From positions 186,001 to 250,000 of the forward strand of contig NZ_JALJXV010000008.1 of NCBI RefSeq assembly GCF_024170285.1: 64,000 nucleotides of DNA, written 5' to 3'. How positions within the stretch are numbered: the stretch's first letter is position 1; every line of letters begins with the position of its first letter. Below the pieces are notes generated by a model, which saw nothing but the letters and a program-made list of their open reading frames with translations, did not search any database and was not told the origin of the DNA. A program made the translations under genes and the position numbers. Source of the stretch: Natronocella acetinitrilica. GTDB taxonomy: Bacteria; Pseudomonadota; Gammaproteobacteria; Nitrococcales; Aquisalimonadaceae. Positions 44,913 through 54,966 of this stretch are shown in pieces.

Positions 44913-45173
44913 GGCATCGACTTGCGCTCCCTGGCGAGCGGGTCGTGTGGTGGAATGAGCGTCACAAAGCCCATCTGCGATCGCGGGCGTATCCTACGAA
45001 AAGACGCGCGTTACGTCACCCCCCGGATACCCCTGCACCACACCGGGTGCGGCGATCCGCAGTGGGGAAAGAACCGCACTCATTGTAACCTGTGCGCGAG
45101 ACCGCAGCCGAACAGTCTGTCGTCGATGGTCGTCGGCGCTGATCCGGCATTCTCCCAGGAGCCCGCACCACGC

Positions 45174-46004
45174 ATGAATAGCGAGACCCGTAAACGTACC
45201 GTGTTCTACATCTCGGACCGCACCGGCATCACGGCGGAAACCCTGGGCCAGAGTCTGATGACGCAGTTCGACATTGACTTCGAGCAGGTCACGCTGCCGT
45301 TCGTCGACAGTGTCGAGCGGGCGGAGAAGGTGGTGGAGCAGATCAATCGACTGGCGGTCAGCGGCGCGCCGCGACCGATCGTCTTCAGCACGGTGGTCCA
45401 GGACGATGTGCGCGAATACTTGCGCAAGAGCAGCGCGGCCTTCTTCGACTTCTTCGATGCCTTCATTGCGCCGCTGGAAAGCGAACTGGCGGTGAAGTCC
45501 TCACACGCCATCGGTCAGGCCCATGGTGTGGGCAACCGGCAGAACTACGATGTGCGCATCGACGCAATCAACTACGCCCTCAGCCACGACGACGGTGCCA
45601 CAACGCGCCATTATGACCGGGCTGACATCATCATCATCGGCGTGTCGCGTACCGGCAAGACGCCGGTGTCGCTCTACCTCGCCTTGCAGTACGGCATCTT
45701 TGCAGCCAACTACCCCCTGACCGAGGACGACATCATGGAATCCGGTCTGCCGCGGTTGTTGCAGCCGTTTCGCCAGAAGCTCTATGGGCTGAGTATTGCT
45801 GCCGATCGTCTGCGCGCCATTCGTAACGAGCGGCGACCCAATTCGCGTTACGCGTCCATCCAGCAGTGTCAGCTGGAGGTCCTCCGGGCGGAAGGGCTGT
45901 TCGGCCAGAACAAGATCCCGTTTCTCAACTCGACCTCGAAGTCCATCGAGGAGATCGCCAGTACGATCATTCACGCCTTCGGCTTGCGCAGGCGGGTGCA
46001 TTGA
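45174..46004 (+). CDS. ppsR: PEP synthase regulatory kinase/phosphorylase (PSRP, DUF299)
   Basis: 276 residues from ATG 45174 (the frame is open from 44922 but the extra part is not family-like). FYISDRTGITAETLGQSL and the P-loop-like IIGVSRTGKTPVSLYLAL are the family signatures. It inactivates PEP synthase by ADP-dependent phosphorylation of a threonine and restores it by phosphorolysis. The 261-bp gap to ppsA contains both promoters. Confidence 0.94.
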   Translation: MNSETRKRTVFYISDRTGITAETLGQSLMTQFDIDFEQVTLPFVDSVERAEKVVEQINRLAVSGAPRPIVFSTVVQDDVREYLRKSSAAFFDFFDAFIAPLESELAVKSSHAIGQAHGVGNRQNYDVRIDAINYALSHDDGATTRHYDRADIIIIGVSRTGKTPVSLYLALQYGIFAANYPLTEDDIMESGLPRLLQPFRQKLYGLSIAADRLRAIRNERRPNSRYASIQQCQLEVLRAEGLFGQNKIPFLNSTSKSIEEIASTIIHAFGLRRRVH

Positions 46005-46056
46005 CCCCTTTGCGGATTGCCGTTGAGCGGCGAGCCCTGTGCTATCATCCGCGGCT

Positions 46057-46542
46057 ATGTTGAGCCTGCGCGATCACCCGCTACTGGACAGGATTCCGTC
46101 CAGATCCTTCGCAACCCTGATGGAGTTGTACGAGGGCAATTACATCCTCATGCGGCGTCTCGCGCCGTCCTTGCGACACCTTCAGGACAGCAACATTTCC
46201 CGGGTGGACGGGACGGTTGACCTGCATCTCAGGGTTCACGAGCGCTCGCCCTATACCACCACGGTGTCCATGACCCACTACTTCGACCTGGAGGAGGGTG
46301 CGGTGGAGCCGGATCTGCTGTTGCGGGTCTATCACGATGCCCGAGTCGCCGAGGTCATGCCGGAAACGCCGGTGGAGCGGTTCAGGCTCTGGAACGGTGA
46401 CCAGCCGGACCCGCGCAGCCTGGAATGGCGTTGGGAAATGAATCGCTTCCTCAATCGCTGGTTGCGCTATTGCCTTGGGGAGGGGCATCGCTTTGCCGGA
46501 TGCGAATCCCAGCTGGCCTCCGCGGCCGGGGTGCAACGATGA
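46057..46542 (+). CDS. DUF1249 family protein (YqiB-like)
   Basis: 161 residues from ATG 46057 (a GTG six codons upstream is possible). [47 protein letters not shown] and the C-terminal [14 protein letters not shown] match DUF1249. Function unknown; in other Gammaproteobacteria it often sits near nudF and cpdA. Overlaps the IscR-type gene by 4 bp (ATGA). Confidence 0.88.
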   Translation: MLSLRDHPLLDRIPSRSFATLMELYEGNYILMRRLAPSLRHLQDSNISRVDGTVDLHLRVHERSPYTTTVSMTHYFDLEEGAVEPDLLLRVYHDARVAEVMPETPVERFRLWNGDQPDPRSLEWRWEMNRFLNRWLRYCLGEGHRFAGCESQLASAAGVQR

Positions 46543-47009
46543 AGCTCTCCACCAAGGGCCGCTATGCCGTGACAGCCATCATGGATCTGGTGCTTCATGA
46601 AGGCGATGGGCCGGTGGCTCTTGCCGATATCTCCCAATCCCAGCAGATCTCCCTGTCCTACCTCGAGCAGCTGTTCGCGCGGCTTCGGCGTGCCGGCCTG
46701 GTGAGTGGAGTGCGCGGCCCGGGCGGTGGCTACAGGTTGGCCCGTCCCGCCGCGGAAATCAGCGTTGCTGCAGTCATCGAGGCGGTGGATGAGAGCCTGG
46801 ATGCCACCCGCTGCAAGGGTCGTGAGAATTGCCAGGGCGGAAACCGCTGTCTGACCCACGATCTGTGGAGCGAGCTGAGTTGTCAGATCCAGAACTTCCT
46901 GGCCGGTATTTCGCTGGCGGACATGGCGCAGCGGCCTGGTGTGGTCGCCGTCGTGGCGCGCCAGGATTCCGAGCGCGATCGCGGTCGGCAGCGTCGTCTT
47001 GACGCCTGA
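46539..47009 (+). CDS. iscR: Rrf2-family [2Fe-2S] transcriptional regulator, IscR-type
   Basis: 156 residues. Winged helix at 1-65 ([20 protein letters not shown]). The cluster ligands are at the same positions as in E. coli IscR: C92, C98, C104 and H107 in [20 protein letters not shown]. It should sense iron-sulfur status and repress or activate accordingly. Unusually, the isc genes do not follow: the next gene (ugpQ) is convergent. The gene symbol rests on sequence, not on context. Confidence 0.88.
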   Translation: MKLSTKGRYAVTAIMDLVLHEGDGPVALADISQSQQISLSYLEQLFARLRRAGLVSGVRGPGGGYRLARPAAEISVAAVIEAVDESLDATRCKGRENCQGGNRCLTHDLWSELSCQIQNFLAGISLADMAQRPGVVAVVARQDSERDRGRQRRLDA

Positions 47010-47018
47010 CGGAAAAGC

Positions 47019-47759
47019 TCAGGGCTGCGCGAGCCCCCTGCGAAGCGCGGCGGGGGTCATGGTTTCGATCCAGTTCACCCCCCTTGCGGCAAGGTCCAGT
47101 GCCTCGTCCGCATCGGTCACCTCGTAGACGGCCCAGTTCCAGCACCCGGATGGCAGGGGAGCGTTCCCCTCAGGCAGCCGTTGGCGATCGCAGAACAGGA
47201 ACTCCGGAGCCAGGGTCCGTGCCCTGGCAATGGTGCCGGGATCGAATGCCGGTAATACCCAGCCCACGCGCAGGCCGTACAGACTGCCGGCAACCTGAAT
47301 GGCCTCGTCGACAAAGCTGATGACCACGCGGTTATTCCCCAGGATGGCGGAATCCTCAGCCACCCGCTGCATGATCGCCGGCAGGGCATGGCGCCGCAGG
47401 GTCTCTTCCTTGATTTCGATGAAGACCAGCAGTCCGTCGTGTTTCGCCAGGAAGTGACAGGCTGTGGCGAGACTGGGGATTGGTTCGCCGAGGAATGCCT
47501 GACCGAATCGATCGGGTTCATGGGCGGAATAGGCACCGATTTCCGCCGCAGTGAGCTCTTGCACGAGCCCGGGCTGACCGGTGGTCCGCTCGAGCAGGGC
47601 ATCGTGAATCACCATGGGCGTGCCGCAGGCGGCGATCTGGACGTCCAGCTCTACTGCGTCGGCGCCGGCGGCAATGGCTGCAGCAAAGGCGCTAAGGGTG
47701 TTCTCGGGGTGATCGCAGGCTGAGCCGCGATGCGCAATGATGGCTGGCGACTCTGACAC
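47019..47759 (-). CDS. ugpQ: Glycerophosphodiester phosphodiesterase (cytoplasmic, UgpQ-like)
   Basis: 246 residues from GTG 47759 with AAGGAG 7 nt upstream; a GTG 12 codons further is less likely. IIAHRGSACDHPENTLSAF, ADAVELDVQIAACGTPMVIH (metal and catalytic residues) and LVFIEIKEETL are GDPD signatures. No signal peptide, so it hydrolyses cytoplasmic glycerophosphodiesters to glycerol-3-phosphate and alcohol. Convergent with the IscR-type gene, 9 bp apart. Confidence 0.93.
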   Translation of the reverse strand: MSESPAIIAHRGSACDHPENTLSAFAAAIAAGADAVELDVQIAACGTPMVIHDALLERTTGQPGLVQELTAAEIGAYSAHEPDRFGQAFLGEPIPSLATACHFLAKHDGLLVFIEIKEETLRRHALPAIMQRVAEDSAILGNNRVVISFVDEAIQVAGSLYGLRVGWVLPAFDPGTIARARTLAPEFLFCDRQRLPEGNAPLPSGCWNWAVYEVTDADEALDLAARGVNWIETMTPAALRRGLAQP

Positions 47760-47806
47760 ACGCGAACTCCTTTCCAATGGTGGAGTGGTGGCCACATCCT
47801 GACCGA

Positions 47807-49759
47807 TCAGCGACGCATCTGCGCAACGAGACGGCGGAGTTGTCCAAGATCGTCAGGCCGTTGCTGCCTCTCGTAGCGTAGGCGCAGGTAGGCGGCCAGG
47901 GCAAGTTGTAGCTGATCGCCGAGATCCGGCCGCTGCTGCATTGCACGCTCGGCATAGTGGCGTGGGCCTTCTCCTGCAAGCCGTGGGATACCGCTACGGG
48001 CAAGGCGGCGTTGCAGGGCGTCCCAGGCTGCAGCGGCCGGATCGGTTGGCCGGGACGGGCGGCGCCACAGTACGCTCACGGCAATGAGGAGCAGGCAGGC
48101 AATCAGCCCGGCGGCCAGGGTCAGTACCATTCTTCTGGTGCTGTCGAGCCCAAGGTGCTGCATGAGCTGCTGTTGCAGATTCGGGCCGTAGGCAAGTACC
48201 CACCGATCCCAATAGGCGTTGACAGCATCCCAGCGCAGCCCGAGCGCACGCATCATGCCGCCATCACGGCGGACCATGGTGGGCAGGGTGTCGGCTTCTG
48301 CCACGGAGTTTGCAAGCCCCAGTTCAATGCGCTCCGGCGCCACCCAGGCGGTGGGATCAACCCGGCTCCAACCGTCACCTTCGCGCCAAATTTCCACCCA
48401 GGCATGGGCGTCTGACTGGCGCACGATCATGTAATTGCCGGTGGGGTTGATTTCGCCGCCCTGGTACCCGGTAACCACCCGTGCCGGAATGCCCCCGGCG
48501 CGCATGAGCACGGCAAAGGCCGATGCGTAGTTCTCGCAGAAGCCCCGCTGTGTATCGAACAGGAATTCATCCACCGGGTCGTTGCGCAACAGGGGAGGCT
48601 GCAGCGTGTACACGAAAGGTTCTTCGCGGAAATTCTCCAGGGCACGTCGGATAAAGGCATCGCTGTCGGCGCTGTCATCCCGCCATTGCTGGGCAAGTTC
48701 GCGGGTGCGGGGATGGGCGTCCTCCGGCAGATAGCGGTAGAGGTCCGGGTCGTAGACGGACATGTCCGGATCCAGGCGATAGTTGAGATAGGATCGCGCG
48801 CGGTAGCGTATGCGCTCCCGGACCGGTGTCGCCCGGCGCAGATCATACTCGCTGCCCAACCGCACGGCCTCACTGAGTTCCACCGGCATATCCAGGGTGA
48901 AGATCCAGTCGTTGTTGTGCGGTTCCAGTGTCACCACGTAACCCACGTCCCCGCCAAGCGCCTCCAGCGGCGGCTGCACGGAATGCCGGGACTCCGGTCT
49001 CCGCCATGTGCGCCCGTCATAGGCGGGTAGTACCGGTCCACGCCAATAGCGCTGCGAGGGCGGTGGTGGCTCGTCATCAAACTCCACGCGAAAGGCCACC
49101 GCATCAGATTGGCTGAGCTGGCTGATCATCCCTGGAGTCATTTCGTCGCTGAGCCCGGTTACCCCGTGAGCGTCGTCCTCGGGCATGCCCCACAGCGGAC
49201 CGGGAATGCGGGGGAAAAGCACGAACAGCAAGACCATGATGGGGATAGCCTGAAGCACCATCACGCCGCTTAGTCGCATGTGGTCGGTGCTGAGCAGTCG
49301 ACTGGTGGGCCGCGTGACGGTGATCAGCAGCGCAGTCATCGCCCACACCATGGCGAGCATCCAGGCTGCCGTCAGCAGACTTTCGGAGAACAGGAAGTGG
49401 GTAACCACCAGAAAATAGCCAAGAAACAGCACCACCACGGTGTCGCGGCGGCTGCGCATTTCCAGGAGCTTGAGCCCTACAAGCAGGGTAAGTAGCGCCA
49501 CACCGGCATCACGTCCGGCGATGGTCCCGTAGCTCAGTACGACTCCGCCAGCACAGAGCAGCGTCAGCAGGACCAGCAGGACCCGTGGTGGCAGACGCCA
49601 GGCGTTGCGTCCGGCCATGTACCGCCAGACCCCACAGAACACCACAATCACTGTCAGCCAAACGGGCAGATGCTGCACATGTGGGGCGGCAACAGCACCC
49701 AGGGTCACCAGTAACCAGGCAAGCACACGGTGAGGCAGGAGTTTGTCGACACTGGTCAT
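47807..49759 (-). CDS. TgpA-type transmembrane transglutaminase-like protein
   Basis: 650 residues. Five or more N-terminal membrane helices (1-200), then a periplasmic transglutaminase-like domain with catalytic Cys in TQRGFCENYASAFAVLMRAG, His in DAHAWVEIWREGDGW and Asp in SRVDPTAWVAP. A further membrane helix (about 545-570) leads to a cytoplasmic DUF4129-like tail. Pseudomonas TgpA, of the same architecture, is essential and envelope related. Overlaps the DUF58 gene by 4 bp. Confidence 0.93.
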   Translation of the reverse strand: MTSVDKLLPHRVLAWLLVTLGAVAAPHVQHLPVWLTVIVVFCGVWRYMAGRNAWRLPPRVLLVLLTLLCAGGVVLSYGTIAGRDAGVALLTLLVGLKLLEMRSRRDTVVVLFLGYFLVVTHFLFSESLLTAAWMLAMVWAMTALLITVTRPTSRLLSTDHMRLSGVMVLQAIPIMVLLFVLFPRIPGPLWGMPEDDAHGVTGLSDEMTPGMISQLSQSDAVAFRVEFDDEPPPPSQRYWRGPVLPAYDGRTWRRPESRHSVQPPLEALGGDVGYVVTLEPHNNDWIFTLDMPVELSEAVRLGSEYDLRRATPVRERIRYRARSYLNYRLDPDMSVYDPDLYRYLPEDAHPRTRELAQQWRDDSADSDAFIRRALENFREEPFVYTLQPPLLRNDPVDEFLFDTQRGFCENYASAFAVLMRAGGIPARVVTGYQGGEINPTGNYMIVRQSDAHAWVEIWREGDGWSRVDPTAWVAPERIELGLANSVAEADTLPTMVRRDGGMMRALGLRWDAVNAYWDRWVLAYGPNLQQQLMQHLGLDSTRRMVLTLAAGLIACLLLIAVSVLWRRPSRPTDPAAAAWDALQRRLARSGIPRLAGEGPRHYAERAMQQRPDLGDQLQLALAAYLRLRYERQQRPDDLGQLRRLVAQMRR

Positions 49760-50715
49760 GGCTGAAACAGCGCCAGCGCCGACAGGCAGCGATTGCGATG
49801 AGTACGGCCGTGGTCCGGTTTGAGATGGAGCCCCGGTAGCTCAAGCCCGTATCGGATACCTGCTTCCTCGGCATCCAGAATCCAGCGACACAGCCGCGAC
49901 AGGCGATGCTCGGCAGCAAGACCGTCGGTGTCCGCCCAGCGCAGCCAGAGGATGCCGCCGGCGATGCCAGCGAATCGCTTGGTCTGCAGTTCCTGGCCTC
50001 GGGCAACGGTATGCCAGGCAACCTGACGCAGTGAGTCCCCGGGTTGGTAGCGGCGCAGGCTGTGGAAGTCATCGTCACCGTCGACAGTGCGTTGACCGCC
50101 GTGGGTTCCGCCGGCGGAGAAGGGTAGCGGAACCTCGCCCGCCTCGGGAGCAGGGTAGACCAGTGCTTCTGCTTCCAGGGACAGCCAGGACCACGCCGTG
50201 ACCAGCCCGGTAGGGTAGCGGCTGCGAATACGAAATTCACCGGCTTTCAGGCGTCCCCGTCGGGGCGCGGCAACGGCAAGGCTCGCCGTTGCCTCGCCGC
50301 CCGCCGGAACGTCCACAGCCTGGATGTCATCGCTGGGGTGAATGACCTCCAGACCAACCCGCTGACGGCGTTCACCGTTTTGCAGTCGCAGGGGGAAGAT
50401 GGCTTCCCCGCCGGCAAATACCGCCGGCGCATTGTCCATTTCGACTTCCAGGCCCAGTAGATTTCGAAAGGTATGGATCTTGGCCGACACACCAAGGCCA
50501 ATCAACAGAAAACACAACAGGAAAGCCATGTTGTTGTTGTAGTTGACCGCCCCGAGCCAGATTCCGAACAGCATCAACGTGAAGACCAGGCCTGCCCGGC
50601 TGGGAAGAATGAAGATCCGGCGGTAGTGAAGACGCGCCCGCCGCCCGGTCAGGGCTAGCCGGCGGGTAAGCCAGCGCCGTCGCAGTTGATCGAGATGGCC
50701 AAGCGAGGCGGCCAT
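49756..50715 (-). CDS. DUF58 (VWA-like) membrane protein
   Basis: 319 residues, two membrane helices near 35-80 (ILPSRAGLVFTLMLFGIWLG), beta domain, then the DUF58 signature GDDDFHSLRRYQPGDSLRQV and WHTVARGQELQTKRF. Middle member of the MoxR-DUF58-TgpA operon; overlaps both neighbours by 1 and 4 bp. Confidence 0.92.
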   Translation of the reverse strand: MAASLGHLDQLRRRWLTRRLALTGRRARLHYRRIFILPSRAGLVFTLMLFGIWLGAVNYNNNMAFLLCFLLIGLGVSAKIHTFRNLLGLEVEMDNAPAVFAGGEAIFPLRLQNGERRQRVGLEVIHPSDDIQAVDVPAGGEATASLAVAAPRRGRLKAGEFRIRSRYPTGLVTAWSWLSLEAEALVYPAPEAGEVPLPFSAGGTHGGQRTVDGDDDFHSLRRYQPGDSLRQVAWHTVARGQELQTKRFAGIAGGILWLRWADTDGLAAEHRLSRLCRWILDAEEAGIRYGLELPGLHLKPDHGRTHRNRCLSALALFQP

Positions 50716-51665
50716 CAGGGCACCGTCACCGCCTGCAATATCCGTCGCGCGTGCTCCACACCCTGTCCCGAGGCGGTCGCGTCGACAGGCTCCAGGCGGT
50801 GACCGGCCACTGCGGGGAAGACGGCCTGTATGTCCTCCGGTAGCACGGCGTCGCGACCGTCCAGCAACGTCCAGGCCCGGGCGGCCCGAAGCAGCGCCAG
50901 TCCGGCTCGCGGCGACATCCCATGGCGGAACGTGTCGCTGCGGCGGGTGTAGTTGATCAGCGCCTGGATATAGTCGATGACCGCGGGCGATGCATGTACC
51001 TCGCGCACCGCGGCCTGCATCCGCAAAAGTTCGTCGACGGACATTGCCGGCTCGATGTGATCCAGCATGATGCGGCGGTCCTGTCCCATGAGCAGATCGC
51101 GTTCGGCGTTCTGGTCCGGATAACCCATCTCGATGCGCATGAGAAAGCGATCCAGTTGGGATTCGGGAAGCGCGAAGGTGCCAAGTTGTGTTCCGGGGTT
51201 CTGGGTGGCTACCACGAAAAATGGCTCGGGCAGGCGTCTGGTCTGGCCCTCCACGGTGACCTGCCGCTCTTCCATGGCCTCGAGCAGGGCACTCTGGGTC
51301 TTTGGCGTGGCCCGGTTGACCTCGTCGGCCAGCACCATCTGGGTGAAGATCGGTCCCGGATGAAACCGGAAACCGCCTGTGTCCCGTTCATAAACGGTGG
51401 CGCCTATGATATCCGCCGGCAGCATGTCGCTGGTGAACTGCAGGCGCCGAAATTCGAGTCCGAACAGGTTGGCCAGCAGGTGTGCCAGCGTGGTCTTGCC
51501 GACGCCGGGGAGATCCTCGATCAGCAGGTGACCACCCGCCAGCATGCAGGCCACCGCCTGGCGCAGTTGCAGGCCCTTGCCCAGAATGATGCCTTCGGCC
51601 TGCGACAGGAGCTCGCTAAGGTTGTGGCGTCCAGGTCCGGGCTGGCGTCTTTGAGGTAGCTGCAC
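50715..51665 (-). CDS. MoxR-family AAA+ ATPase
   Basis: 316 residues from GTG 51665 with AGGAG upstream. Walker [19 protein letters not shown], MoxR signature [15 protein letters not shown], Walker [21 protein letters not shown], sensor [20 protein letters not shown] and the C-terminal lid [16 protein letters not shown]. MoxR ATPases act as chaperones for the co-encoded DUF58/TgpA proteins. Confidence 0.95.
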   Translation of the reverse strand: MQLPQRRQPGPGRHNLSELLSQAEGIILGKGLQLRQAVACMLAGGHLLIEDLPGVGKTTLAHLLANLFGLEFRRLQFTSDMLPADIIGATVYERDTGGFRFHPGPIFTQMVLADEVNRATPKTQSALLEAMEERQVTVEGQTRRLPEPFFVVATQNPGTQLGTFALPESQLDRFLMRIEMGYPDQNAERDLLMGQDRRIMLDHIEPAMSVDELLRMQAAVREVHASPAVIDYIQALINYTRRSDTFRHGMSPRAGLALLRAARAWTLLDGRDAVLPEDIQAVFPAVAGHRLEPVDATASGQGVEHARRILQAVTVP

Positions 51666-51684
51666 TGGCAGATGCTCCTGCGGG

Positions 51685-52485
51685 CTAGTTGAGTAGGCGG
51701 TGCAAGATGCCGCGCACCGTGTCCATATCAAAGGGCTTGTCGCACAGCGCCGAGACGCCGGATTGTCGAATAGAACCCAGGCGGGCGCTGTCACGCTCGC
51801 AGGTCACCATCAGAACGGGGACGGTGGGGTCGGAGCCGTGGTTGCGGATGTACTCCACCAGGCGCTCGCCGTCCATTTCGGGCATGTTGTAATCGGTGAC
51901 CACCAGATCAAAGCTTTGTTCCTGCAGCCGTTCCACCGCTGAGGCACCGTTGTCGGCCTCCACCAGTTGCTCGACGCCCATCTGCCCCAGGGTGTTGCGC
52001 AGAAAACGCCGTGACAGGGCGCTGTCGTCGACAATGAGTACCCGGACATCCTCGACATCGGCGTGGTCCAGCTCTAGCCGCCTTGGCTCCAGATAGCTGA
52101 GGGTGTTGTCCAGGGCTAGGCGCAGCTCGTGGGCCCGGAATGGCTTTGGCAGAATGGCCATCACGCCGGACTGGCGGATCCCTTCCAGGTTGTGGGGGTG
52201 GCGCTCGCTGGAGACCAGCATGAACGGCACGTCACCGAGCCGGGGATCGCGTCGCAGCTCGACCAGCAGGTCCGTACCGGTTCGATCGTCGAAGTACATG
52301 GCGCTTGCCACCAGGTCCGGCGGATTGATCCGCGCCCTGGTGATGGCGTCATCCACGGTGGCAGCGTCATCAATATGCGTGACGCCTGCTTCCCTCAGAT
52401 GCTGGATGATGATCCTGCGCTGGGTGGAGGAGGGTTCTGCGAGCAGGATATTCAGCTCGTGCAGATTGGGAGAGAGACCTGCCAT
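51685..52485 (-). CDS. Tandem receiver-domain protein, first receiver degenerate
   Basis: 266 residues, two REC domains (about 10-128 and 146-264) and no output domain. The second has the phospho-acceptor D198 (FDLVVTDYNMPEMDG), acidic pair DD153-154 and switch Lys in CDKPFD. In the first the acceptor position is Ala62 (DLVASAMYFDDRTG), while the Lys (ILPKPF) remains, so it cannot be phosphorylated in the usual way. Ends 19 bp before the MoxR start, possibly in the same transcript. It may act by protein-protein binding, with the dead receiver as partner-recognition module. Confidence 0.9.
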   Translation of the reverse strand: MAGLSPNLHELNILLAEPSSTQRRIIIQHLREAGVTHIDDAATVDDAITRARINPPDLVASAMYFDDRTGTDLLVELRRDPRLGDVPFMLVSSERHPHNLEGIRQSGVMAILPKPFRAHELRLALDNTLSYLEPRRLELDHADVEDVRVLIVDDSALSRRFLRNTLGQMGVEQLVEADNGASAVERLQEQSFDLVVTDYNMPEMDGERLVEYIRNHGSDPTVPVLMVTCERDSARLGSIRQSGVSALCDKPFDMDTVRGILHRLLN

Positions 52486-52613
52486 CTGGACGCGTAGACT
52501 CCTCTTCGCGTGGAATGCGTGCGATAGCAGTCTACAATGGCCGCCGACGACGAATTGAGAACCCGTTGGCGGCGCGGGATTCCCGATGACCAGTGTCGCT
52601 GCAGACTCCTTCG

Positions 52614-53171
52614 TCAGAGCCCTTCGTCAGGCGAAGGTGCATTGTCGTCCGGGTTCGTGAATGGCGGGAATGCGGTCAGCTCGCGGCTGGCTTGGAAGTG
52701 GGCGAGGGCCCAGTGCACGGACGGAAAGGCGATTTCCCCTTTGGGGATGTCGTCCAGGCGGAACAGGCCCACTTCCTGGGATTCAGGGCCCGGCGCCACA
52801 TCCGGGGTCTGGAGCCGCGCCCGGTAGATAAGCTGGACCTGACTGATGCGTGGGATTGAGTAGATGCCCAGTAGCTGGTCGATGTCGAGCTGTGCGCGGG
52901 CTTCTTCCCAAGCTTCGCGAAGCGCCCCGGCGACGGGGGTTTCGCCAAGCTCCAGATACCCTGCGGGGAGAGTCCAGTAGCCGACGCGCGGCGGTATCGC
53001 GCGCCTGCAGAGCAGAATGCGGTCTTCCCAAGTGGCTACACTACCCACCACAATCTTCGGGTTCTCATAGGCAACGTACCCACAGTTGTCGCAGATCAGT
53101 CGCTCGCGGTCGTCGTCTGTCGGGATGCGCCGGCTGAAGCGGGTGGGATCATTGGAAGGGCTTTTCGACAT
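52614..53171 (-). CDS. Nudix hydrolase with N-terminal zinc half-site
   Basis: 185 residues. Only one CxxC ([18 protein letters not shown]) is seen at the N-terminus, followed by a full Nudix box, [20 protein letters not shown] plus A. The arrangement resembles the NADH pyrophosphatase/ADP-ribose branch, but substrate is not predictable. Apparently monocistronic; divergent from the 2-hydroxyacid dehydrogenase. Confidence 0.9.
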   Translation of the reverse strand: MSKSPSNDPTRFSRRIPTDDDRERLICDNCGYVAYENPKIVVGSVATWEDRILLCRRAIPPRVGYWTLPAGYLELGETPVAGALREAWEEARAQLDIDQLLGIYSIPRISQVQLIYRARLQTPDVAPGPESQEVGLFRLDDIPKGEIAFPSVHWALAHFQASRELTAFPPFTNPDDNAPSPDEGL

Positions 53172-53268
53172 GGTAGGAGTCTATGGCGCTCTGCCGCTTG
53201 CAGGCAAATCCGCCTTACAGGCGCCTCCTGAATAACAACGGGGGTAACCCCACCACTATGGAGTAGCA

Positions 53269-54234
53269 ATGATGACTAAACCCAAGGTCCTGGTGACCCG
53301 GCGTCTACCTGACGCCGTCTGCGAACGGCTGCGTCGCGATTATGAGCCGGAGTTCAACGTCGACGATCACGTATTCGGCGCCGATGAGCTGCTGCAGCGG
53401 GCCGAGGGCATGGACGCCATCATGCCGTGTCATACGGAGCACTTTACCGAGTCGGTGTTCGACCGGCTGCCAGCCAGCGTCAAGATTATCGCCAACTTTT
53501 CCGTCGGGGTGGATCACGTGAACCTGGAGTCCGCCCGCGCAAGGGGCGTGGTGGTGACCAATACCCCCGATGTGCTCTCCGATGCCACGGCAGAGATTGC
53601 CTTGCTGCTGGCCCTGGGGGCCGCGCGCCGGGCCAGCGAAGGCGAGCGCCTGGTGCGCAGCGGTGGCTGGACGGATTGGAGCCCCGCGTTCATGGTCGGG
53701 ACACAGATGACCGGCAAGCGGGTTGGTATCGTCGGCATGGGCCGCGTCGGGCGCGCCGCCGCCAGCCGATTCCGTGGCTTCGACATGACCGTGCACTACC
53801 ATAACCGCCGACAGCTTGACCCGGTGGAGGAGCAGGGCGCGATCTTTCATGCGTCCCTTGATGATCTGCTGTCGGTCGCCGATTTTCTGTCACTGCATTG
53901 CCCGGCAACCCCGGAGAGCAAGGGCCTCCTGAACGCAGAGCGAATCGCCCGGCTGCCCTCGGGTGCCGTCGTCGTCAATACGGCGCGCGGAGCGCTGGTC
54001 GATGACGACGCGCTGCTGGATGCCCTGCGCTCGGGGCATGTAGCGGCTGCTGGTCTCGACGTCTTTAACGGCGAACCTGGTGGCGATCCCCGCTATCGGG
54101 AACTCGACAACGTGTTCCTGCTGCCGCATATCGGCAGTGCGACGCGTGAGACCCGGGATGCCATGGGCTTTCGTGCACTTGATAATCTTGATGCCTACTT
54201 CGCTGGCCGCGAACCAGGTGACCGCGTTGCCTGA
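53269..54234 (+). CDS. D-2-hydroxyacid dehydrogenase (glyoxylate/hydroxypyruvate reductase-like)
   Basis: 321 residues from ATG 53269, with a second ATG next to it; GGAG upstream. NAD(P) motif VGIVGMGRVGRAAASRF, catalytic Arg in VVNTARGALVDDDALLDAL, Glu in LDVFNGEP and His in FLLPHIGSATRETRDAMG. Closest by look to GyaR/GhrB glyoxylate reductases. It could return glyoxylate, the product of the glcDEF glycolate oxidase in this window, to glycolate. Confidence 0.92.
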   Translation: MMTKPKVLVTRRLPDAVCERLRRDYEPEFNVDDHVFGADELLQRAEGMDAIMPCHTEHFTESVFDRLPASVKIIANFSVGVDHVNLESARARGVVVTNTPDVLSDATAEIALLLALGAARRASEGERLVRSGGWTDWSPAFMVGTQMTGKRVGIVGMGRVGRAAASRFRGFDMTVHYHNRRQLDPVEEQGAIFHASLDDLLSVADFLSLHCPATPESKGLLNAERIARLPSGAVVVNTARGALVDDDALLDALRSGHVAAAGLDVFNGEPGGDPRYRELDNVFLLPHIGSATRETRDAMGFRALDNLDAYFAGREPGDRVA

Positions 54235-54326
54235 TGGCCCTCGGTGGTGCACTGGAACAACCTGTGCGCAAGTTGGGTCTGTTAACCTGATAACCGGGAC
54301 ATGATCGCGCCCCTTGCGGTCATGCG

Positions 54327-54941
54327 GTGGCTTTGATCTGGACTAGCGTGGACATCGATCTGGAACCGGAATTAAGACGACGACTGGGGTCAGCGGATCG
54401 CAATGGTCGGGTGGGTGGCATGCGTCACCTGTCACCGGACTCGCTGACTCCCTCCGCCGTCCTGGTGCCGGTTCTGCAGCGGAATGATGGATACGCGATG
54501 TTGCTGACGCGACGAAGCCAGCGCATGCGTGATCATGCCGGGCAGATCGCCTTCCCCGGCGGCCGTATGGAGGTCGATGACCGCACGTCCCGGGAAACTG
54601 CCCTCCGGGAGGCCCACGAGGAGATCGGCCTGCCGCCCCAGCGCGTGCAGATCGTCGGGCGGCTGATGCCTTACTACACGGTAACGGGCTATCTCATCCA
54701 CCCCTGGGTTGGTCTGATTCGCGAGCCGCCACCCTGGCGTCCGAATGCCGCTGAAGTAGACGAGATCTTCGAGGTACCGGTGACGTTTCTTCTTGATGCA
54801 CGCAATCACAGCGTGGAAACGGTGGAGCGCGACGGGCATCGGTACAAGATCTACGCAATGCCCTATGGGGGCTACCACATCTGGGGCGCGACGGCTGGCA
54901 TCATTCATCAGCTCTATCAGTTGTTGCGCACGGATCTCTGA
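54327..54941 (+). CDS. CoA pyrophosphatase, Nudix (NudL/YeaB-like)
   Basis: 204 residues from GTG 54327. HAGQIAFPGGRMEVDD, then REAHEEIGLPPQRVQIVGRL and YTVTGYLIHPWVGLI are the NudL/UPF0035 signatures. It cleaves CoA to 4'-phosphopantetheine and 3',5'-ADP. Reads in the same direction as the next two genes, with gaps of 25 and 11 bp. Confidence 0.9.
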   Translation: MALIWTSVDIDLEPELRRRLGSADRNGRVGGMRHLSPDSLTPSAVLVPVLQRNDGYAMLLTRRSQRMRDHAGQIAFPGGRMEVDDRTSRETALREAHEEIGLPPQRVQIVGRLMPYYTVTGYLIHPWVGLIREPPPWRPNAAEVDEIFEVPVTFLLDARNHSVETVERDGHRYKIYAMPYGGYHIWGATAGIIHQLYQLLRTDL

Positions 54942-54966
54942 CCAGTGTCCGGCTTGATATCCAATC

